Assembly (NCBI GenBank): GCA_000442125.1
Contig: KE546966.1
Span: 1,264,969 to 1,328,968, forward strand
DNA: 64,000 nucleotides
Direction: 5' to 3'
Origin: Opeltia flavorubescens
Lineage: Eukaryota > Ascomycota > Lecanoromycetes > Teloschistales > Teloschistaceae
In this document: positions 55,781 to 64,000 of the stretch, piece by piece
Layout: every line of letters starts with the position of its first letter
Position numbering within the stretch: the stretch's first letter is position 1
Notes under the pieces: generated by a model
What the model was told of the DNA's origin: nothing
The model's database searches: none
Seen by the model: the letters and a program-made list of their open reading frames with translations, nothing else
Translations under genes and position numbers: made by a program

Positions 55781-57426
55781 ATGTCAGCTCCACAAGATCT
55801 CTTTCGTCCAGCAAAGCGAGTTGCTAGCCAGAACCAGGATGTTTGGTAATATATCATCCCCGTATGACGGTATCAGGATAGAATATACTGACCCTCTGTG
55901 TCAGGAGTATTGTCAATGAAGCTGCATCGGCGTCCCCAGTCCAACCGATAATCAATATGGGTCAGGGGTTCTTGTGCGTATGAACTCCCCTTAAGCTAAG
56001 GCATGATCTACGACTGACAGGGACAGTGGTTATAACCCACCGAAATTCATCACTGATGCCGCCAAGGAGGCTTTGGATAAGGTGGACTGTAACCAGTATG
56101 CTCCAACGAGGGTCAGCATAGAATGAGCCGGAACAAAGACGTGTGGATTTGATGTATCATAGGGACGGCCACGGCTTAGGAAGGCAATCGCGAAAGCCTA
56201 CTCTCCGCTTTTCGGTCGAGATGTAAATCCAGACACGGAGGTGACCATTACCACTGGCGCGAACGAGGGAATGCTCAGTGCCTTTATGGGTTTTATTGAG
56301 CAAGGCGATGAAGTGATCATCTTCGAGCCCTTCTTCGACCAGTAACTGAAGCCCAAGGATCCATCAGGAAAAGAAAGAGCTGATGTCTTTAAGGTACATT
56401 TCGAACATTGAAATGCCCGGCGGCACAATACGATACGTTCCTCTACAACCGCCTAAGAACGGCGCAACCGAAATATCTTCAGCAGCAGACTGGACGGTCG
56501 ACATAGCTGAACTGGAAAAAGCCATTAATCCCAAAACAAAAATGATCGTCATCAATACCCCGTAGGTTTGCCCTCTTCCCTTCTTGCTCGCAAGCATCAG
56601 CTGAAATCGAAGTCAGCCATAACCCCGTCGGCAAAATCTTCTCCAAGTCCGAGCTCCAAGCTATCGGCGACCTCTGCGTGAAACACAACATCCTCATTCT
56701 CTCTGACGAAGTCTACGACCGCCTCCCTTACACCCCGTTCACCCGTATCGCCACATTATCGCCGGAAATCGCCGCCAGAACCCTTACCGTCGGATCTGCG
56801 GGCAAGAACTTTTACTGCACCGGCTGGCGCGTTGGATACCTTACCGGACCCGCAAACCTTATACATTACGTCGCTGCCGCACATACTCGCATCTGCTTCT
56901 CTAGCGTATCACCTCTGCAGGAGGCCGCTGCCGTAGGGTTCGAGAGAGCCGATGAGCTTGGCTTCTGGGAAGAAAGTCGAAAGGAGATGCAAGGGAAGGT
57001 GGAGAGATTTTGCGCCGTCTTCGAGGAACTCGGCCTCCCTGTGCGTTTTCCTATACACACCTTCTAGATTCCTCACTACTTGAATGATGATTCATCAGAT
57101 TACTCAGGGTTTTCGCTGACGCGTTTGATCACAACTAGTACTCCAAACCTGAGGGCGGCTACTTCGTCCTCGCAAACTTTGCCCGCGTCAAATTACCAGC
57201 AGACTACAACTTCCCACCACATGTTGCTAAGCGAACGCGCGATTTCAAACTCAGCTGGTTTCTGATCATGGAGCTGGGGCTTGCGGCGATCCCGCCGACG
57301 GATTTCTATACGCCGAAGAATGCGTGGATGGCGGAGGATTGGTTGAGGTTTGCGGTTTGCAAGGAGGATGATGTTTTGGAGGGGGCGAAGGAGAGGTTGA
57401 GGGGGTTGAGGAAGTATATGCAGTGA
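55781..57426 (+). CDS. BNA3: kynurenine aminotransferase, class I PLP enzyme
   Basis: Seven exons join in phase: 55781-55845, 55905-55973, 56027-56111, 56163-56341, 56394-56561, 56617-57040 and 57139-57426. They give 425 residues, the usual family length. The enzyme transaminates kynurenine to kynurenic acid and also uses other amino acids. The start MSAPQDLFRPAKRVASQNQDVW leads into NMGQGFFGYNPPKF, NQYAPTRGRPRLRKAIAKAYSP and TTGANEGMLSAFMGFI. The PLP-binding core shows INTPHNPVGK, LSDEVYDRL (Asp219/Tyr222 contact the cofactor) and the Schiff-base Lys252 in VGSAGKNFYCTGWRVGYL. The C-terminal KPEGGYFVLANF block is present. An upstream mitochondrial-presequence exon cannot be excluded. Confidence 0.93.
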
Positions 57427-57642
57427 TGGAGAGGCTAGGTTTTATCTTTGGGAAAAAGGTGCCAGGATTCAAAATTGCATAAAATACGGATAATTAGATG
57501 ATAGGACGGTAGATCTGGCACGCGAGTCATGTAAATGGAATAGATCAAATACGCGAATTTTGAGCTCTGGAGTATCCGTAAAAGTACATTCCAGCCTTTT
57601 TCATCTTCTTCGTGATCGTCCACAACCGAATGCCAAGTACAA

Positions 57643-60620
57643 TTACCGCCTTCTCCTTTTCCCTGCCCTCTCTACGGTCACTTCCTCCTCCACAACAACA
57701 CCACTCTCCTCTCCCGCCAACTCATCCGCCTCTTCTTCCTCCCCAACATTAGCTTTCCCCATTCCAGAGCCCATCTTCGCAGCCGCCGCCTCCTCAGCCG
57801 CCTTCTCCGCAGCCCTCCACTGCGCAACCACCCTCTCCACATCCTCAAACATCTCCCTCGCATCCCTAACCACACCTCCTTCCTCCTCTTCCTTATCTAC
57901 CTCACTCTCTTCCTCCTCCATCTCATCCCCGCTCTCTGCAAACCGAGCAGGAACATGCCTCTCCTTCCTCCTAGCTCTAGTGCGGAAGGCAGGGCCAAAG
58001 CTCCGATTTGGATCAGGGTTGAACATGACCGCATTCGCGAACACTCTCATGATTTCCCGTTCCAGTTGTGCGCTATTGACGATTCCCTTTGGCGGGATGA
58101 TGTCCTCGTGTTTCTTGACCCAGATGCGCATGTCGGACTCACTTGCACCCGCTACCGCGATTGTATCCTTGTCTCGGTTACCGCTCGCATTTTCATTATC
58201 GTCGCGTTCCCGGTCGATGAAGGAGATTAACGCCCTGTTTCCGTTCGTGATAGCCTGCTTAATGCTCTTCAGATCCTGAGCGCGGTAGATAAGCGAATGG
58301 TAACCGGGAGCTTCACGTTCGGTGAGTGGTTTTGCGAAGATGGAGGCAAATTTGTGGCCTGTGATGTCGTTGATCAAGGTAGCGGACGTGCGAGGGAAGT
58401 TGCGAGAGGCAAGGATATGGGTTGTCGATAGTTCATCCTTTTGCTTCTCCAACTCAAGGCGAGTGGTAGTTTGGAACTCAAGATCCGAGGTATCGATGGT
58501 GCGTTTGCGCTTGGTACCTGTGCGAGTCGTCTCGACAGCCGATTCCATCCCGCGAAGGGTGTCACGGCGGCGACGGGTAGATTTGCGCTTACTATCGGCG
58601 TCGATGGGTGCTGTCGGCGGCACAGAGGCGGAGGAGTCACGAGCTGGAGTGGCCGGCGGCTCTGGCTTGACAGCAGCATGATGAGAGGCGGATGTAGGTG
58701 GTTCAAGAGAAAGTTCGTCGGCACCGGAGACCATGGATGCGCTGCGGGTACGAGTTTGACGTGCCGAAGAAGGTGTGCTAGCTGCACGACCACCACGACC
58801 TCTGGTAGATCCACCACGTGGAGGACGGCCCCTTCGACCTCTCGCAGGAGGAGGCTTGATAATGGGCGCCGTTGGCTCTTCAGTGGTGGTCGACGCAGGA
58901 TTTGGTTGAGTAGTAGCCTCCGTCATCATACGCAAAGGTTCCAGCACAGGAGATGGAGCCTTTTCGCTGATGGGGCTGATCTCGTCTTGCCGTGGACGAA
59001 TGGGAGACTTAGGCGACACGTTTCCTTGTGGTAGATCGATATTTTTCCACTTGGTACAAGATCCTGACGTGTTGATTGACGATAGCCTCGGAGGTTTCCG
59101 CCTTGAATCCGACGTAGCGAAGGGGGTTTGCTGGTCGAAAGGCCGTGGTGTCTGATATTGAACGTGGGGAGATGCCATCGGTCCTTGGGGAGTATAAGAA
59201 GGGGCATGAGTATATGGTGAATATTGGGAGTAAGTAGGGGTAGGTGATTGATATTGTGGTTGGGGAGCGTAGTGGGGAGACTGTCCTGGAGTATGCACGA
59301 GATGCTGATATGGAAGCACATGGGCATGGTGCTGTGAAGGATAAGCAGGCAATGGGCCCTGGTGATAAGGTGCGTATGCGTTGTGATATGGCGGGCGGTT
59401 ATCGTATGGAGGATACTGATATGGTCTTTGAGCGTAGTTTGGAGGCAGCGGAAGCTGTACTGGATGCTGAATGTTATTCGCACTCTGTAGCGGACGTGGA
59501 GACGGCATTGCAGTTGGTCTGTACGGCGGACCCGACATATCGGTGAGTGAATCCAGTGGCCGAGAGGGAGATGATGTAGTGCGCAGCATGCCAGGGGGAG
59601 GCGGAAGGATTATTGGTGATCCAGATGATCTTTCTGGCGGCGGTAACGGTGTTTGATGAGTACGATTACTCGGCGAAGGCGCAATGTTTGCTGGCTGGGA
59701 TGACTGCCGACGGTGGAGTTCAGCTGGCGGAGAAGCCCTGTAATAGCCTTGCTGAATGTGTTGTGGTGGTGGAAGGAACGGCACCCCGTTCTCAGCCGAA
59801 CCAGATTGAGAAGAGGGTCTCGGTGTATTCGACGGCAGTTCATGTGAAGGATGGAGGGGCCGTTGAAAGTTTGGAGGAGATGATGGAGCTACAGGAGGCG
59901 ACCCTTTCTGGACGACTTCAGCGTTAGTGACCTCTGAAGCGCCGTGATCACCGTTGGCACGTGAAATCGCCTGGAGTTGATTCTCCCTCTTCAGTGCATT
60001 TTGGTTTGGCAGCTGTTCTGGTACCGACGGTAAGGGGGTTGAAGGTCGATCATTCGCAGCTTTGGCAGGAGCCTGGTTCGTCTCCGGCTCATTTTGGAGC
60101 AGCGTATGAATCGATGCAACTCCCTTGATATCTCTTCCTGTGGAGATTTCCTGGTGTTGCAGACGAGCGTCCCAGTCCCCACGCTCAATCTCTTGGATGT
60201 CGTTTTGCAAGAGACGATACTGGCGTTCCTCGTCTTCTACCAACTTGATTGTTGATTCTTGGTGACCGTTATAGATTCTGGTGGCCAGGTCGGGTATGAG
60301 ATGACTAAATTTGGAGGCTTCTTCCATTGTTTCCATGCGGGGGCTTGATAGCTTGTCATGACGAAGGTTTGGTTGTCCATCCTGGATTTGGCTAGACTCG
60401 ATGTCTCCTTGGTCCACAAGCTTTGCCTCCTCTTTCAATAGCCTGAAGTACAGCGACTTTAAGGAATTGGGTGCAAAATGCTCAGCGCCCGGGTCTTCAT
60501 TTCTGGATAGAATCTTGCTGGATTTCAATGTTTGTGACAGTATATCAAGAGATTGAGACTTTGCACCGTGAAGCTGGATTCCTTGGAGAAGGAGCAGAGC
60601 TTCGAGTGGGCGATAAGCTC
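57643..60620 (-). CDS. bromodomain protein, BRD8/Bdc1-like NuA4 subunit (5' exon unresolved)
   Basis: The coding block runs 60620-57643 (992 codons); the start codon lies in a further 5' exon I could not fix. The 5' end reads AYRPLEALLLLQGIQLHGAKSQSL after a TTAG acceptor at 60621. Residues about 40-70 hold the N-terminal helical block (SLKSLYFRLLKEE). A long Pro/Gln/Tyr-rich disordered region and an A-T-hook-like GRRGRPPRGG follow. The C-terminal half has LASRNFPRTSATLINDITGHKFASIF and then a bromodomain (APGYHSLIYRAQDLKSIKQAI ... LEREIMRVFANAVMFNPD), followed by acidic and Ala-rich helices. The last part matches BRD8 and fission yeast Bdc1, which belong to the NuA4/TIP60 acetyltransferase. 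Complex membership is inferred from this likeness. Confidence 0.83.
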
Positions 60621-61013
60621 CTAAGAAAGGCGTGCTCCATGATTGATAGGGTGAATTGTTGTGAGAGGACCCACGTCCAACTGGGCTGGCGATGGGAGCC
60701 AGCTTGAACCACGACCAGCTTGCGCGACTACCTCATAAGACAGCAGTTTCTAGTCCACAAAATATGGGAGATCATCAACAAGTCCGATGATGCCAGGTTG
60801 TGCAGTGTCGAGGAGAGTTGGGAGTGTGAAGTATCATGCTCTTGAAAGTTGCCGGTATTTAGCAATCCAGTCTAGGTTAGCGTTTGCCAAGCCTCCACTT
60901 CCGTCAGCCGCAGGAGCCGCATTCCCCAGACGAGAGCTCAAGTTTGTCGTCATTCGCCAGCCAGTAAGTTGCAAAATTTTCAATGAATACCCTACATATT
61001 GTTACCTGAGATC
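60621..61013. other. divergent promoter region with an unresolved 5' exon
   Basis: About 390 bp between the BRD8-like coding block and the coiled-coil gene. The missing first exon of the BRD8-like gene must lie here or just beyond. Minus-strand candidates such as the ATG near 60642 are out of frame unless a further splice exists. Confidence 0.4.
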
Positions 61014-61602
61014 ATGTCGAGAATTGAACCTAAATCTGGTTCCGTTGGGGATTCTCAATCGTACAACTGACGTTTCCGAGTCATGGACGGTTGCTAATCT
61101 TTCAGACCCAGCTCCGTTACTCGAACTTTCTCCTCTGATCTCAACAATGCCTTCTCTATTGATAAAGATCTAGACGGGTTAGTTCAATCGGTGGAACAGA
61201 AGTACGCTATGAGAACGAATAAGTAGGAACAGGCTTCCATTGACTATACTCAGAAAACAGGCTCTCTCTTCCCAAAGCCAAGAATTGGAAGCAATAGAGG
61301 CTAAATTAAGGGAGACGGAAGAAAGGTTTAAAGAAAAACAATCCAGTCCTGAAGCGAAGAGAAAAATTCATGCTGGTCCTGAGCGCCAGTCCGTGTCCAC
61401 AGGCGAGATTTCCCAAAGTCATAGCACTTCTGTGACTCCCATGACATCTTCTAAGGAAAATCCTTCGGGTAGTCCGGCTAGTCAAGCTCCATCAGCAAGT
61501 ACCATGTCCTACTGGCGACCCTCCATGCCTGGTACATTTGCAGAGACACCAGGCGAAGGACGCCAGAACAGCTACATGGGAGAAAGGCCGGATACATCGT
61601 AG
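61014..61602 (+). CDS. small coiled-coil protein, function unknown
   Basis: Three exons (61014-61060, 61106-61201, 61254-61602; introns of 45 and 52 nt) give 163 residues. The protein starts MSRIEPKSGSVGDSQSPSSV and continues TFSSDLNNAFSIDKDLDGLV. A coiled coil then covers about residues 40-85 (VEQKKQALSSQSQELEAIEA, LRETEERFKEKQ). The rest is Ser/Pro-rich and disordered, ending RQNSYMGERPDTS. Conserved fungal proteins with a short Q-x-x-E-L-E-A-(I/L)-x-A-(K/R)-L-R-E-T-E-E-R coiled coil are known to me only as uncharacterised. Phase agreement across both introns and the uninterrupted heptads support the model. Confidence 0.7.
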
Positions 61603-62647
61603 GCTGGTTATCATCTAGCGCCATCGTACCATATTGCCGCACTGTCAAAAAGCTCACGTCGTGTCTTTATTTCGGTGCTGTTGTCTCTTGTCCAAATCCA
61701 AAAAAAAGTGGACTGGATCCTCGATCTTGAGGACGTTCGCTGTATCAATGCGAATTGCTAGAACGACCACGGATCTTGCTGTTGCAAGCATCAATCTTGA
61801 GGCTTCTCTGTTCCGAATATCTTTTGATATTGGGACCCGTCTAGCCATACAAAGGGGATTGAAGTATGGAACGGTGAAGAGAGATTTAGCAACCGATCAA
61901 AGTTCCGTTGAGGAGGTAGGAAAAATGGAGCCTTCGTCAGCAGAACCGTCAGTAGCATATTGAATTGTTGAGGGTGAAGTCTACGGGCATGTACAGCTTT
62001 CTGTGGAGATATTCAATGTTTCAAAATAGTATCCTATCGCGCAGGTAAGGTGTTTCACTTGTCTTGGTGTGACGCAGGTTATTGCCAACGACCCTGTCAT
62101 CAAGAGTTTGCAGCTTCGACCATCTCCTCTTTTATTTCTGGTTCGATTACGCACAATCACTCCTGGCCTTCATTCTTCCCCTATTGGCAGCTTCCGCGCT
62201 TATTGAAGCCATCTTCGATGAACCCTCTTTTTTGCACTTCAGTCACTTCGAACTTTCTGTCATTACCTTTTGGACCACAGGATTACTAGTCTTTAACAGA
62301 TGTCAGTCCGCCCTATTGAAGCTTTAGACATTTTACCTTGGTTCTCTGAGAGATCAATTTAGCATCCTTCAATTCTACTCTACCAAGTTTTTCATTCGTT
62401 CGATCAGTGCTTACTCACTCACAATCTTTCCCCGCCTCATTCGTCTCATAAGCTTTTCGAAACATATGCCATATCAGATTTCTAACCGTCTCCCTCGTTT
62501 CATGCGACGCTCGAAGGTCGTAAGCTAGACTTCGTTCATCTGAGTGGTCTTTATTCTTTCGACGTATCGATAATTCCTCCAGTCCAGTCTTTGTCAGTGG
62601 TGAGTCAATCGTCACGGAAAATGTATGAAGGCTGATTCCTCAATAAG
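61603..62647. other. intergenic region, weak coding signal only
   Basis: About 1.05 kb. Besides the weak membrane ORF there is a plus-strand frame of about 109 codons (61634-61963) without an ATG at its start and without recognisable content. Confidence 0.4.
61989..62327 (+). CDS. possible small membrane-protein ORF (weak)
   Basis: If GTAAGG at 62045 and the AG at 62077 are used, exons 61989-62044 and 62078-62327 give about 100 residues in phase. The second half would be strongly hydrophobic (HLLFYFWFDYAQSLLAFILP, LAASALIEAIF). The implied intron is only 33 nt, below the usual fungal minimum, and no family is recognised. Treat it as a lead, not a gene call. Confidence 0.22.
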
Positions 62648-63157
62648 ATGACCAAGGCCTTCAACAAGTCTAACCGACGCAACATCTTTTCTAGCATAGC
62701 TGATATCATTCAATCATTTACAATGTCTTCCGGTTCCGGAAAAAGTTCGCTCCTATCATCCACTTCGTCCTCCAGCATCTCTACACCAACCACTCCTTTG
62801 ACTGCCACTAAGCTCCAATATGTAATGTCTCGTCAGAAAACTCCTAGCATCCGTCGTGAGGTTGTCTCAGCACCTGCGGCATTTGACCTACCTCACCCGT
62901 ACAGTCAGGCCGGTTCGTCTGGTCGCAAGTCATCCTCGGAGTCTTTCAATTCCAGTCCCACGAGCGAAGCCCCTATCTTGAAACCCGCCAAAAGGACCAC
63001 AAAGAAACGGAAAGGAGCCGCAGTATCGACGGGATCGTCTCCAATCGGCTGTGGCTTTGACATCTCGTACCGGAACATTTACACCACGACTGATCGCAAT
63101 GGAAGGGCAAGAGTCGGCTCAGGCAGCGGACCACCCGCAGGCTGCTCCCTGATGTGA
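62648..63157 (+). CDS. Ser-rich small protein ending in a CaaX-like box
   Basis: A 169-residue single-exon protein. The N-terminus is basic (MTKAFNKSNRRNIFSSIADI), followed by a long Ser/Thr-rich disordered part and a Lys/Arg cluster (KPAKRTTKKRKG). A compact end reads GSSPIGCGFDISYRN, ending with PPAGCSLM. The last four residues Cys-Ser-Leu-Met fit a prenylation CaaX box with a farnesyl-type Met at the end. A basic stretch near the CaaX box would help membrane attachment. I do not recognise the family. The start ATG at 62648 is the first in the frame; a second Met at residue 26 (MSSGSGKSS) is also possible. Confidence 0.6.
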   Translation: MTKAFNKSNRRNIFSSIADIIQSFTMSSGSGKSSLLSSTSSSSISTPTTPLTATKLQYVMSRQKTPSIRREVVSAPAAFDLPHPYSQAGSSGRKSSSESFNSSPTSEAPILKPAKRTTKKRKGAAVSTGSSPIGCGFDISYRNIYTTTDRNGRARVGSGSGPPAGCSLM

Positions 63158-63841
63158 AATTGTACCGGCAATACGACAGTACCATCATAGGATACATCAA
63201 CATATTCAACATCAAGGTTATTCGTGATGTTGGAGAATCGTTGTTCGGAACTGGTAGGTGGATTTGACGGCTCGGATACAACATGATTACCTTTGGGTGG
63301 TTTGGCATTCGACCGTTTACACATCGTTCCTTCCCCCCTATTCATACTCTCTATCCGCCGGCTACATCGATTTTCGGCCATAAGTACAGCACGCTGGACG
63401 TGCGTCAGCGCTTTCATAATTCTTATTCGTCTTCTCCACCACCCATATGAGCATTATTTAACATAGCATATTTAGGAGCCTGCTAAGACATTCCTTGCAA
63501 ACTAATTCTATTTTCAAATACAAGAAGCATATTTATCATATCAATGTTCAATCACCTTTCCTGAAGGTATAAACATCCGTCCTTACCAAGTCATTTCTAG
63601 AACATCATAACTCTGCCAAAGGCCATTTGTATCACGCCATTCGTATCATTTCTCACTTATTTCCCTCGTACTTCTCGGGTCTGTTCTCCGCTCTCCATAC
63701 ATAGAATCCCTTTCCCTCCTACACACTCTCTTAAACCTTCCCACAAAGAATCAAATTCATCCACGTCTCTCCCCCGCGCAACATCCACACAAGAACAGAA
63801 TAATCAAAATCAACAATTCATACACTAAGCACACTTTCCCC
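63158..63841. other. convergent intergenic region
   Basis: About 680 bp between the CaaX protein gene and the gene cut by the right edge. It is very AT- and CT-rich, with no feature recognised. Confidence 0.45.
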
Positions 63842-64000
63842 TCACTTCGCCCTTCCCACACTACTCGCCCTCGCAGCCGCTTCTTTCAACCTCATACTCC
63901 CCTTCCGCATCAGCCGCGATACCTTCTCGCTTTGCATGCTCATCGTGCGGCGGAGTTCTCGCTCTAGCTTGTAACGGTGCTCTTCCATGGATTTACCACG
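63842..64000 (-). CDS. 3' end of a basic coiled-coil protein gene, cut by window edge
   Basis: An open minus-strand frame enters from the right edge and stops at TGA (63844-63842), giving the last 52 residues. They are strongly helical and basic (GKSMEEHRYKLERELRRTMS, then SEKVSRLMRKGSMRLKEAAA). High GC and strand-specific codon use contrast with the AT-rich DNA to the left, which supports real coding sequence. The frame begins in phase at base 64000. The family cannot be judged from so short a tail. Confidence 0.6.
   Translation of the reverse strand, partial: RGKSMEEHRYKLERELRRTMSMQSEKVSRLMRKGSMRLKEAAARASSVGRAK

Noticed and set aside
1-64000. A multi-gene defence island, biosynthetic cluster or transposon
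   Set aside because: No polyketide synthase, NRPS, terpene synthase, P450 run, transposase, reverse transcriptase, long terminal repeat or CRISPR-like array was found. The neighbours are mostly unrelated conserved genes.

Overview
The window looks like nuclear DNA of a filamentous ascomycete (Pezizomycotina). Genes are compact and broken by short introns of about 45-100 nt with GT(R)NGT-type donors and CTRAY-type branch sites. The proteins include a GPI-anchored surface protein, a NACHT-TPR STAND protein, a zinc-cluster-type regulator remnant domain and many fungal housekeeping enzymes. Three ambiguous bases (about 21788, 38260, 48881) point to a draft assembly. I cannot name the species. Gene models were built by hand from conserved protein blocks, reading phase and splice signals. 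Junctions whose phases close are likely right to within a base or two, but none has been checked against RNA.

Layout. 1-1.4 kb: a divergent pair, PRPP synthetase (minus, cut by the left edge) and DPH3 (plus). 1.4-4.9 kb: gene-poor, with a 3' relic of a tRNA gene and a complete intron-containing tRNA-like gene whose apparent anticodon is unusual. 4.9-13.1 kb: an NTF2/SnoaL-like protein, an AMA1-type APC/C activator, BET4 (divergent from AMA1) and a DUF726 alpha/beta hydrolase. 13.8-15.3 kb: a 36-residue Cys-rich micro-protein behind a TATA box, and a small secreted protein with a probable GC-AG intron. 16.5-24.6 kb: a mitochondrial-type AAA ATPase, a PEX14-like peroxin, the INO80 subunit IES2 and a small single-pass membrane protein. 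24.8-34.8 kb: the giant DNA-repair scaffold MUS7/MMS22, a basic conserved protein and a polytopic membrane protein. 35.9-40.8 kb: ten-exon QNS1 (NAD synthetase) divergent from MGS1/WRNIP1. 41.2-48 kb: one six-exon NACHT-TPR gene. 49.6-57.4 kb: a looser accessory-like region with a transcription-factor-like protein, a GPI-anchored protein and kynurenine aminotransferase. 57.6-64 kb: a bromodomain BRD8/Bdc1-like NuA4 subunit, a small coiled-coil protein, a Ser-rich protein ending in a CaaX-like box, and the 3' end of a basic coiled-coil gene cut by the right edge.

Functional threads: nucleotide/NAD metabolism (PRPP synthetase, QNS1, kynurenine aminotransferase of the kynurenine route), genome maintenance and chromatin (MUS7, MGS1, IES2, BRD8-like), organelle biology (PEX14-like, AAA ATPase) and meiotic cell cycle (AMA1). 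Eukaryotic neighbours like these are not an operon, so co-location is weak evidence of joint function. I found no convincing transposon, CRISPR array or complete new multi-gene system. The most interesting items are the micro Cys-rich ORF, the odd tRNA, the STAND receptor and the GC-AG intron.
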